Part shown: positions 1 to 7,628 of the stretch, in pieces
Numbering within the stretch: the first letter of the stretch is position 1
Layout of the letters: each line of letters begins with the position of its first letter
Source: Holophagales bacterium
GTDB lineage: Bacteria > Acidobacteriota > Thermoanaerobaculia > UBA5066
Reading direction: 5' to 3'
Length of the DNA: 64,000 bases
Assembly (NCBI GenBank): GCA_016714815.1
Contig: JADKBZ010000022.1
Coordinates: 1 to 64,000 of the forward strand
The notes under the pieces: model-generated
The model's input: the letters and a program-made list of their open reading frames with translations, nothing else
Told to the model about the DNA's origin: nothing
The model's database searches: none
Program-made: the position numbers and the translations under genes

Positions 1-2
1 AA

Positions 3-383
3 ACTGACCGCCTCGACGTGATGAACCGCTTCTGCATCGCGCTCTACGAGAGCCTCTCGATCGACCCCGAGAGCCCGGTCCAGACGCGGCAGTTCATCGT
101 CTCGCACACCGAGTTCGACTTCGAGACCTACAACCACGAGGCCCTGCGCGCCTACCTGGAGAAGGAGATGGGAGTGAAGGGGAGCTACTTCGTCCCGAAA
201 GCCGAGAGCCGGAAGCGGCAGGCCGCGGGCGAGAAGGGGTTCGACAGCGAGATCGTCGTCTTCCGGACGACGCTGATGAACCTCTTCACGCTCGAGCCCG
301 CCCGGGGAGTAAAGAACTACGTCGACCTCTTCCTCGAGAGCCTTCCCGGCCTGCTGCGACGGGCGAAGCGTGCCGTGATCTGA
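3..383 (+). CDS. Unknown protein, C-terminal part
   Basis: I do not recognise this protein. The reading frame is already open at the left edge of the window and runs to a TGA at 381-383. A GTG-ATG pair at 18-23 could be a start, but no Shine-Dalgarno sequence precedes it, so this is more likely the end of a longer gene. The visible part is about 125 residues, soluble and charged, with no membrane segment or recognisable motif. The next gene is convergent and ends 13 bases away. The frame is real by its length and typical codon use; no function can be assigned. Confidence 0.55.
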   Translation, partial: TDRLDVMNRFCIALYESLSIDPESPVQTRQFIVSHTEFDFETYNHEALRAYLEKEMGVKGSYFVPKAESRKRQAAGEKGFDSEIVVFRTTLMNLFTLEPARGVKNYVDLFLESLPGLLRRAKRAVI

Positions 384-396
384 GGAACCGGAGGGG

Positions 397-1401
397 CTAG
401 AGCGCGCTCGTCCCCGGCGGGACGAGCGCGTCGACGCGCCCGGCGTCCTCGTCGGTGACCGTCACGTCGAGCGAGGCGATCGCGTCCTCGAGCTGCTCCA
501 TCGTCCGCGGCCCGATGATCGTCGAGGTGACCGCGGGGTGGCGAAGCGTCCACTTCAGCGCGAAGCGGGCGAGGCTCGTCCCCTTCTCCTCCGCGAGCGT
601 CAGGAGCTCTTCCACGACGTCCATCCTGTGCGCGAACTTCGGGTTGCCGAGATCGCCGACCCACTTGACGGCGCGGGGCGTGTCGAGCGGGTTCGCGTGC
701 CCCTTGCGGTACTTGCCGGCGAGCCAGCCTCCTTCGAGCGGACTCCAGACCAGGTTCCCGAGGCCGAAGCGCTGCGTCATCGGGAAGTGCTCGGCCTCCA
801 TCGTCCGGCGGAGGATCGAGTAGGGGGGCTGGAGCGAGATCCACCTCTCGAAGTGGTTCCGTTCGGAGAGCCAGAGGGTCTCGACGATCTCCCACGCTTC
901 GAGCCGGAGCGCCCAGGGGCCGACGCCGGGATCCGTCGCGTGGCTCGTCGAGCAGCCGATGTGGCGGACCTTCCCCTGCCTCACGAGGTCGGTCATCGCC
1001 GAGAGCGTCTCCTCCCACGGCGTCGTCCGGTCGGGGCGGTGGATCTGGTAGAGGTCGATCACGTCCGTCCCGAGACGCGTCAGGCTCGCCTCCACCTGCT
1101 CCTGGATCGCCTTGCGGGAAAGCCCCTGCTCGTTCGGGCCGGGGCCCATCCTCGACCAGACCTTCGTCGCGAGGACGGCCTGGCTCCGCCGCCCCGCGAG
1201 CGCCCTGCCGACGATCTCCTCCGACGAGCCCTCGCCGTAGTTGTTCGACGTGTCTACGAAGTTGATCCCCGCGTCGAGCGCGCGGTGGACGATCTTCACG
1301 CACTCGGCCTCGTCCGGGTTTCCCCAGCGGCCGAGCATCATCGTCCCGAGGCAGAGGGGAGAGACCTTCAGGCCCGAGCGCCCGAGATTGCGGTATTCCA
1401 T
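397..1401 (-). CDS. Aldo/keto reductase
   Basis: A 334-residue NAD(P)H-dependent oxidoreductase of the aldo/keto reductase superfamily, expected to fold as a TIM barrel in the cytoplasm. The start MEYRNLGRSGLKVSPLCLGT is the standard N-terminus; an in-frame ATG nine codons further upstream would only add a proline-rich tail. Family catalytic residues are visible: Asp and Tyr in DTSNNYGEG, Lys in LATKVWS and His in YQIHRPD. The C-terminal cofactor region is present (TSTIIGPRTMEQLED). Length is normal for the family. The gene is divergent from the membrane protein that begins at 1523 and is not part of a visible operon. The substrate cannot be told from sequence. Confidence 0.93.
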   Translation of the reverse strand: MEYRNLGRSGLKVSPLCLGTMMLGRWGNPDEAECVKIVHRALDAGINFVDTSNNYGEGSSEEIVGRALAGRRSQAVLATKVWSRMGPGPNEQGLSRKAIQEQVEASLTRLGTDVIDLYQIHRPDRTTPWEETLSAMTDLVRQGKVRHIGCSTSHATDPGVGPWALRLEAWEIVETLWLSERNHFERWISLQPPYSILRRTMEAEHFPMTQRFGLGNLVWSPLEGGWLAGKYRKGHANPLDTPRAVKWVGDLGNPKFAHRMDVVEELLTLAEEKGTSLARFALKWTLRHPAVTSTIIGPRTMEQLEDAIASLDVTVTDEDAGRVDALVPPGTSAL

Positions 1402-1522
1402 GGAGTCCTCCCGCGGCGGCGGCCGCATGCGTAAGAGTATGCCGAGCGCGTAGACTCCGTCGCCAACACTCAGGGAAATCGAGAGACGCCTGCGTCACGG
1501 GGCGCGAAGCGAGGGAGAAGCC

Positions 1523-2417
1523 ATGATCAAGAAGGGCTGCGCGATCGCCACCGTCATCCTCGGCGGCCTTTTCGGAGGTTACTTCTACGTCCTCCACGGA
1601 AAGATCGAGACGGCGCCGGCGGTGATCCTCTCTCTCTTCGGGGCGCTCGGCTTCGGCATGGTCGTCTCGCAGCTGAAGGCGGTGATCTTCGGCTCGGGCG
1701 ACGCGGGGCCGCTGAAGAGAGCCGAGCAGGGCCTTCCCCTCGAGGACGGGCGGGAGGAGGCCGTCTGGGGCCCGATCGAGCCGCTGGGCGCGACGTTGGA
1801 GGCGCCCTTCAGCGGAAGATCGTGCGTCGCGTACGAGTACGATGCGAAGAACCCGTCCACGGTCGACTCCAAAGGCCACGAGCGCCCCGGGGGCTCGACG
1901 CTCGCAGGCTGGTCCCTGGCGCCGTCGGTCATCCGGTCGAACCGGGGCGACGTCCACCTCCTCGGCTTCAGCCTCCTGAACGAGTTTCCCGAGAAGGTGC
2001 TGGATCACCCCGAGGACGCCGAGCGCGCGATGCGGTACGCCGAGTTCGACCGATTTCACCGAGATGGGATCCGAAGCTCGGGCAATGCTCTCGACGATGG
2101 ACGAGGCAATGTCCGACGACGACGGCTCGGTGAAGAAGGACATGCGGATGGGAGAGGCCACCGCGGCGCACCTCGCGGCGTGCACCCTGAAGGAGAAGGT
2201 GATCGTGCCGGGGGAGACGGTCACCGCAATCGGTCTCTGGGACGCCGCCCGGGGAGGTCTCGTGCCGAAGCACCGGGGAAAGTCGGTCATCGTCCGTCTC
2301 TTCCCAGGAGGAGGGGCGGCGATGGTGGCCCACGCCGAGAAGCGGCCGTGGGGAATCCTCGCCTTCGCGCTCGTCTGGGCGGGGTTCGCCCACGCGGTCA
2401 TCTCTACTTCGTCCTGA
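1523..2417 (+). CDS. Membrane protein, possibly GIDE-like, broken by a frameshift
   Basis: The first frame starts MIKKGCAIATVILGGLFGGY and carries two N-terminal membrane segments, then a soluble domain beginning near residue 65 (PLKRAEQGLPLEDG). Around 2040-2065 the sensible protein moves to another frame, which continues TDFTEMGSEARAMLSTMDEA and ends in a last hydrophobic segment at about 2340-2410. One extra base, or two missing, would explain this. The soluble part, with a phrase like FSGRSCVAYEYDA and a later ETVTAIGLW, resembles the GIDE domain of bacterial membrane proteins annotated as E3-ligase-like. That call is by eye and weak. Neighbours give no hint of function. It may be a pseudogene or a sequence error. 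Confidence 0.5.
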
Positions 2418-2453
2418 CGAAAGCGCCGAAGTAGCCCGGCGGAGAAGGCGCCG

Positions 2454-4025
2454 TCAGCGGCCGGTGTCGGTCGCGACGGCGCTGCCGACCCCTGCCGGCG
2501 TCCCGAAGTAGACGCGGATCGTCCCGTCGGGGAACCGGATCACGGCGGGGTCGAACCGCTCGGCGGCGTCGAGGACGGTGCGCCCCGCCTCGCCTGAGGA
2601 GGGATAGGCGAAACCGTCGGGGCTGGTGGCGGCGCGGAACGCGGAGTGGTGCTTGTAGTAGAGCCGGTAGGAACCGTCTTCCACCTTCACGACGTCGGGG
2701 TCGACGGAGTCGATTCCGGTCGCGGCGGGGTTCTCGACGCTCCAGGTGAGCCCCTCGTCGGTCGAGATCGCCGTCCGGGTGTTGTTGCGTGGCCCCGCTC
2801 CGCCCGTCCCGAACCAGTCCGCCACGTACGAGAGCCGCCAGCGGTCGTCGGCGAGGCGGATGACGTGGGGGACCTGCGAGATCCCGGCGTCTCCCGGACC
2901 GGGCCGGAAGCGTTCTCCGGACTCGATGGTGAAGAGGAGCCCGTCGGGGGAGGTCGCGCTCTTCAGGATCTGGTTCCCGTTGGGCCCGTCGGGCCAGAGA
3001 AACCTGTATCCGCCCGCGGCGAGGTAGACGACGGCGCAGTCGGTCATCGGCCCGCGCGTTCCCGCGTCGGGGACGAAGGTGAGGCCGTCGGTGCTCGTCG
3101 CGCTCTTCAGGCCGGACTGCCCGGGGGTGTAGAGCCTCACGCGCCCGTCGGGGAGCGGGACGATCCGCGGGACGCCCGCGCTCCCGGAGTACCGGAGGCC
3201 GTCCTCGACGCGGAAGGCCCAGCCCGACGGAAGCGGCAGTGTGAACCAGCTTTCCCACCACCCGGCCGCCCCGGCGGCGGCCCCGGCGTCGGGGACGGCG
3301 AGGAGAAAGCTCCCGTCGCCGGAGGTGCCGTCGATCGGAGTCGCCCAGGCGAGGAGGGGCGAAGAGGCGGAAACCTCGACCGCGAGCTGCGTCATGGCGG
3401 GCGCCGACGGCGCGAGGGAGCGGAGGAGGTCGTCCACCTGCAGGCTCGACCGCCCTTCGACGGTCTGCTCCGAGGTCCCGAGGACGGCTCCCGACGTGGC
3501 GTCGAGGATGCGGAGAGTGGCGGAGACCGCCGCTTCGCCGTCGTTGACGAGCCCCGCGTTGACGCGCGCGCCGGAAAGCCCGTGGAGGAGCCCGCGCGTG
3601 ACCGCCGCCGAGAGCGGGACGGCGGGAACGGCGACGCCGAACGTCCCGCACACCGGGCTGCCGCCATTGAAGGTCCGCGACGAGGCGACGAAAGGCGATT
3701 CCGACGAGAGCCGGAGCGCCCCGCCGCCCGACGCGCCGAGCGAGCCGACGATGTCGGGGAGCGTGACTCCCCGCCGGGGGAGGACGTCGACGAACGCTTC
3801 CGCGCCCGGCTCGCCCGCCCGGGGAAGGAGCCGGATGACGATCCTCGCGGACGCCGACGGCGACGGGTTGAAGAGCGCGAGCTCGGTCGTCCAGAGGGTC
3901 CCGGCGGCGCCGGACGCGTGGGCGGCGGCCGGGACGACGAGGACGGTTTCCGAGAGGGCCGGAGACGGGAGCGTGGCCCAGAGAAGGGCGGAGGTCACGG
4001 CGGCGATACGGCGGACGTGGTTCAC
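2454..4025 (-). CDS. Secreted protein with C-terminal beta-propeller-like repeats
   Basis: A 523-residue exported protein with a clear signal peptide (about residues 1-25, ending near PSPALSE). Residues 25-240 form an all-beta region with phrases such as WTTELALFNPSPSAS, typical of surface proteins in this kind of bacterium. The C-terminal 270 residues contain repeated blades with the pattern KSATSPDG or RAATSPDG followed by aromatic beta strands (for example YRLYYKHHSAF), as in five-bladed propellers of glycosidase or sialidase-like proteins. No catalytic residues can be assigned. It is probably a periplasmic or surface carbohydrate-binding or hydrolysing protein. It is a single gene, divergent from the DNA glycosylase at 4099. 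Confidence 0.8.
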   Translation of the reverse strand: MNHVRRIAAVTSALLWATLPSPALSETVLVVPAAAHASGAAGTLWTTELALFNPSPSASARIVIRLLPRAGEPGAEAFVDVLPRRGVTLPDIVGSLGASGGGALRLSSESPFVASSRTFNGGSPVCGTFGVAVPAVPLSAAVTRGLLHGLSGARVNAGLVNDGEAAVSATLRILDATSGAVLGTSEQTVEGRSSLQVDDLLRSLAPSAPAMTQLAVEVSASSPLLAWATPIDGTSGDGSFLLAVPDAGAAAGAAGWWESWFTLPLPSGWAFRVEDGLRYSGSAGVPRIVPLPDGRVRLYTPGQSGLKSATSTDGLTFVPDAGTRGPMTDCAVVYLAAGGYRFLWPDGPNGNQILKSATSPDGLLFTIESGERFRPGPGDAGISQVPHVIRLADDRWRLSYVADWFGTGGAGPRNNTRTAISTDEGLTWSVENPAATGIDSVDPDVVKVEDGSYRLYYKHHSAFRAATSPDGFAYPSSGEAGRTVLDAAERFDPAVIRFPDGTIRVYFGTPAGVGSAVATDTGR

Positions 4026-4098
4026 GGAGTCCTCCCCCTTTGACCAGGACGTTCGGGCGCCCGAGCGGGTTTACGCGCCGCTGCTAATCTACCTCGGG

Positions 4099-5012
4099 AT
4101 GCCCGAGCTCCCCGACGTCGCGCTCTACGTCGAGCACCTGACCCGGCGGCTCGCGGGGCGGACGCTCGAGAGGGTCCGCGTCGTCTCGCCGTTTCTCCTC
4201 CGGACGGTCTCTCCGCCCATTTCGGCCGCCGAGGGGAGGACGATCCGTGGCTTCCGGAGGCTCGGAAAGCGAATCGTCTTCGAGCTCGAGGGCGGGCCGT
4301 TCCTGGCCGTTCACCTGATGATCGCGGGACGCTTCCACTGGAAGGACGCCCCTCGGGCGCCCGTGCCGAAGAAGGTCGGCCTCGCCGCGTTCGACGTCCC
4401 CGGCGCGACGCTCCTCCTGACGGAGGCGAGCCCGAAGAAGCGGGCGGCGCTCCACGTCGTCGCGACGGAGGCGGAGCTCGCCGCCTGTCGCGCGGCGGTA
4501 TCGAGCCGCTCGAAGCCGATCTCGAGGCGTTCGCCGTCGCGCTCCGCTCGGAGAGCCACACCGTCAAGCGGGCGCTGACCGACCCGGGGCTCTTCAGCGG
4601 GATCGGAAATGCATACTCGGACGAGATCCTGCACGCGGCGCGGATGTCTCCCTTCGCGCTGACGCGAAAGCTCGGGGACGACGACGTGTCGCGCCTCTTC
4701 GCAGCGACGCGGGCGACGCTGAACTCGTGGCTCGACCGGCTCCGCGTGGAGGCGGGCGACCGCTTCCCCGAGAAGGTGACGGCATTCCGGGCGGACTTCG
4801 CCGTCCACGGCCGCTACGGAAAGCCGTGCCCGGCGTGCGGCGACCCGGTCCAGCGCCTCGTCTACGCGGCCAACGAGGCGAACTACTGCGCCACGTGCCA
4901 GACCGGAGGCCGGCTCCTCGCGGACCGCGCCCTGTCGCGGCTCCTGAGGGACGACTGGCCGGACACCCTCGAGGAGCTCGAGGAGGCGAAGGCGTCCCGC
5001 CGCGAAGGCTGA
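4099..5012 (+). CDS. Fpg/Nei-family DNA glycosylase, frameshifted
   Basis: A base-excision repair enzyme that removes oxidised bases and cleaves the DNA backbone. The N-terminus MPELPDVALYVEHLTRRLAG supplies the catalytic Pro and Glu, and a conserved Lys lies in LGKRIVFELEG. The frame breaks at about 4490-4497: the downstream part GIEPLEADLEAFAVAL is in the next frame, and one missing base would restore it. The second half has the helix-two-turn-helix (PGLFSGIGNAYSDEIL) and the C-terminal zinc finger, with cysteines in CPACG and CATCQ. Every expected part is present, so a sequencing or assembly error is as likely as a real mutation. The rebuilt length of about 305 residues is normal. Confidence 0.85.
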
Positions 5013-5025
5013 GAGGAACCGCTCC

Positions 5026-5725
5026 TCACCGGGAGTAGACGTTCGTCCAGGCGGGCGCCGCCTGGATCGCCTCCGCGGGCCTCTGTCGTCCCACCGAGGC
5101 CCGTTCCACCGGCCGCGAGAGCAGGTAGCCCTGACCGAGGTCGACGTCGAAGCGGAGGACGGAGTCGAGATCGGCCTTCTCCTCGATCCCCTCGGCGATG
5201 ATCCGGAATCCGACGCGGCGGCCGAGGCTGCAGGCCGCCTCGAGGGTGTTGGCGGCCCAGGTGTCGTTCCGGAGGCTCGCGAGGACGGAGCGGTGGAGCT
5301 TCACGAAGTCCGGCGCGGCGTCGACGAGGAGGCTGAACGGCGAGACGAAGGCGCTCTCCTCGTCGAAGCAGACGCGAAAGCCCGCACGGCGCAGCTCCTT
5401 CACGCAGCGGGAGAGGACGGCCTCGTCGACGTCGTCCCGTCCCAGGCCGATGTCGAGGACGAGGCGGGACGGCGGGATCCCGGCCGCGTCGACGAGACGG
5501 CCGAGACGGCCGGGAACGCCGGGTCGGCGGCCGTCGGGCACTGGACGTTGACGGCGACCATCGGCTCGCCCGGAATGCGGACCGCGTCGGGTTTTCGAGC
5601 GGCGTTCCCTTGGGGCCGCGGGCGAGGCACTCGATCGCGGCGACGGCCCTCGTTTCACTGCGCAGCTCGACGATCGCCTGGTAGAAGAACCGGAGCCCGC
5701 CGAGGGACGAGAAGTAGCTCGCCAT
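5026..5725 (-). pseudogene. Degenerate EAL-domain gene, decayed tandem copy
   Basis: This is a remnant of an EAL (cyclic-di-GMP phosphodiesterase-type) domain, paralogous to the gene just upstream at 5787-6722. The start MASYFSSLGGLRFFYQAIVE leads to ECLARGPKGTPLENP, where EAL has become ECL. Here the frame shifts and, compared with the paralogue, about 28 residues are missing before VAVNVQCPTA. A second shift near 5505 (FP to GRLGRLVDAAGIPP) leads to LVLDIGLGRDD, CFDEESAFVS, FVKLHRS and IIAEGIEEKAD. The second shift would be cured by one G in a CCCGGCC run. The internal deletion makes real gene decay likely. Even before decay it lacked several metal-binding residues. Confidence 0.75.
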
Positions 5726-5786
5726 CCGCCCGTTCCGGCGGACGGCCGGTCCGACGGACGCGACCGGGGGCGGGAGCGCGGTACGA

Positions 5787-6722
5787 TCATCGGCCCACCC
5801 CTTCCGCCTCAGGCGCCTTCGCGGTCCTTCGCGGACGCGGAGCCGGCCCGGCGGATTCGCTTTCGCCGTCGAAGAGCCCGCCCGGTGCGGCGAGCTCCCC
5901 GGCGGTTTGCGCCGGTCCGAGAAGGGGCCCCTGGAAGAGGCCGATCCCGCAGCTCTTCGCGGCTTCGAGGTCCCGGTCCGAGGCGACTCCCTGGGCGACG
6001 ACCTGGAAGCCGAGCTCCCCGCCGAGCCGGAGCGCCCCTTCCACGCACTGGCGGGTCCACGGATCCCTCCAGAGGTTCCGGACCGTGTTGCGGCTGAGCT
6101 TGACGAAGTCGGGCGTGGCGACCTCGAGAAGCCGGACCGGGGACGCCGAGGCGCGCACCTCGTCGAAGCTGACCCGGATGCCGGCGGAGCGGGTCTGCAC
6201 GACGCCGGAGGCGAGCCGGCCGATCGGCGCCTCTTCGTAGCCGATCCGAACGTCGAGGATGAGCCTCGACGGGTCGAGGCCCGAGCGCCGGACGAGGCCG
6301 AGGAGACGCGACTCGAAGCCGGGTTCGGCGACCGTCAGGGCCTCCACGTTGACGACGATGCTGCCGGGGAAGGGGAGCAGGGCGGCTTCGGCCAGCGCCG
6401 CCTCGAGGCAGAACGAATCGAGCGTGGCGAGGTGGCCTCGGCAGCGGAAGAACTCGGAGAAGTGCGCGGGGTCCTCGTGGGGAGTTCCGGACGGGCCCTT
6501 CACGAGCGACTCGACGGCGTGGAGCCCGGCGGGCGATCGCCGGACGTCGAGGATCGGCTCCCAGGCGACGGTGACGCCCCCGTGCTCGGCGAGGAAGCTC
6601 GAGACGACCTCGGGACCTCCCGTCCCGGCGGGTAGGGGGGCCGTCGCACGGACCCACGCTCCGGACCAGTCCCAGGGCGGTCCCGAGACGACCGAGGTGC
6701 CGTCGATCGCTTCGCTGGTCAC
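5787..6722 (-). CDS. Degenerate EAL-domain protein, probably catalytically inactive
   Basis: A protein of about 310 residues with an EAL fold. The signature has become ESL in the line AVESLVKGPSGTPHEDP. Later landmarks are VVNVEAL, LILDVRIGYEE, SFDEVRAS (normally FDDFG), FVKLSRN and VVAQGVASD (normally AEGVE). The loss of acidic metal ligands suggests that it cannot hydrolyse c-di-GMP and may bind the nucleotide or a protein partner instead. The GTG at 6722 has no Shine-Dalgarno sequence. The same frame continues upstream through a TGA at 6726-6728 to an ATG at 6809 with a good one, so the true start is in doubt. It lies downstream of a response regulator and kinase, likely in one transcript. 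Confidence 0.75.
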   Translation of the reverse strand: MTSEAIDGTSVVSGPPWDWSGAWVRATAPLPAGTGGPEVVSSFLAEHGGVTVAWEPILDVRRSPAGLHAVESLVKGPSGTPHEDPAHFSEFFRCRGHLATLDSFCLEAALAEAALLPFPGSIVVNVEALTVAEPGFESRLLGLVRRSGLDPSRLILDVRIGYEEAPIGRLASGVVQTRSAGIRVSFDEVRASASPVRLLEVATPDFVKLSRNTVRNLWRDPWTRQCVEGALRLGGELGFQVVAQGVASDRDLEAAKSCGIGLFQGPLLGPAQTAGELAAPGGLFDGESESAGPAPRPRRTAKAPEAEGVGR

Positions 6723-6725
6723 GGC

Positions 6726-6809
6726 TCAGCCGATCCTGCGGGCAGGGGCGAGGGAGGCCGCGGCGGGCCGGACCTCGGTCCCGGAAGTGGAGGGTGGGGG
6801 CGCGTTCAT
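6726..6809 (-). CDS. 27-codon ORF in frame with the following EAL gene
   Basis: A short frame starting MNAPPPSTSGTEVRPAAASL and ending in TGA. Its ATG has a strong Shine-Dalgarno (AAGGAG, six bases before the start), much better than anything before the GTG of the following gene. It is in the same frame as the EAL-like gene, and only one sense codon lies between its stop and that GTG. It could be a leader peptide with re-initiation. Alternatively it is the true N-terminus of the EAL protein, cut off by a nonsense mutation or base error. The Pro/Ala/Ser-rich composition fits a disordered N-terminal tail. Confidence 0.35.
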   Translation of the reverse strand: MNAPPPSTSGTEVRPAAASLAPARRIG

Positions 6810-6934
6810 CGAGCTCTCCTTGGCGGGCGGCCCTCGGGGCGGCGGCCCTCGATGTATCGGGAACGGACGAAATGTAGGGCCGGCGCCGCGCTCGCGGTAG
6901 AGCACGGACATGCGCGGCGATCCGGTGAGAAAGG

Positions 6935-7582
6935 TCACACGAGGCGGGAGCGGAGGGCCTTGCTCACCGCGGCGGCCTTGGAATGGACGTGGAGCTTCTC
7001 GTAGATCGACCGGACGTAGTTCCGCACGGTGTTGACCGAGATCTCCATGGTGTCCGCCGCCGTCTGGTAGGTGGCCCCGTCGACGAGCAGCGAGAGGAGG
7101 CGCGTCTCCTGCGCGGAGAGCGGCTGGTCGGCGTCCCGGGAGGGCTGGGCGGGCCGGCCGTGGAACGAGGCGACGACCTTCCGCGCGATCTCGGGGGACA
7201 TCGGGGCGCCGCCCGACCTCGCCTCCGACAGGGCCGCGAGGATCTGCCGGGGCGGCGTCTTCTTGAGCAGGTAGCCCGAGGCGCCGTTGCAGAGGGCCCG
7301 GAAGACCTCGTCGTCGTCGTGAACGGTCAGCATGACGACGGGGGCCTCGGGACGCCTCGCCCGGAATCGCGCCACCGCCTCCGAGCCCTTCTCGCCCGGG
7401 AGGTGGACGTCGAGGAGGACGACGTCGATTCCCGGCCCGAAGCGGCGGAGCCCCTCCTCTGCGCTCCCGGCGGTGGCGGCGCACTGGAAGCCGGGCTCGG
7501 AGTCGAGGAGGAGCTGCAGGCTGGCGCGGAGGCCCCGGTCGTCCTCGACGACGAGGACGCGAACGGGAGGTGTTTCGGTCAT
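6935..7582 (-). CDS. NarL/FixJ-type response regulator
   Basis: A 215-residue two-component response regulator. The receiver domain (about 5-125) has the acidic pair in VVEDD, the phospho-acceptor Asp58 in VVLLDVHLPG, a Thr in VVMLTVHDDD and the Lys in GYLLKKTPP. The C-terminal LuxR-type helix-turn-helix (about 150-210) contains LSAQETRLLSLLVDGATYQT and ISVNTVRNYVRSIYEKLHV. It starts 46 bases downstream of the propeller sensor kinase on the same strand, so the two very probably form a cognate pair. The genes that follow are the two degenerate EAL genes, which suggests a link to signalling or surface behaviour. Its targets are unknown. Confidence 0.93.
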   Translation of the reverse strand: MTETPPVRVLVVEDDRGLRASLQLLLDSEPGFQCAATAGSAEEGLRRFGPGIDVVLLDVHLPGEKGSEAVARFRARRPEAPVVMLTVHDDDEVFRALCNGASGYLLKKTPPRQILAALSEARSGGAPMSPEIARKVVASFHGRPAQPSRDADQPLSAQETRLLSLLVDGATYQTAADTMEISVNTVRNYVRSIYEKLHVHSKAAAVSKALRSRLV

Positions 7583-7628
7583 CTCCTCTCCAGATTGCGC
7601 CCGGCGGACGGCCGGCGGAAGAGCATCT

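Noticed and set aside
6726..6728. TGA as a selenocysteine codon
   Set aside because: It lies in a disordered, non-catalytic N-terminal stretch, and no selenocysteine-insertion hairpin or related gene is seen.
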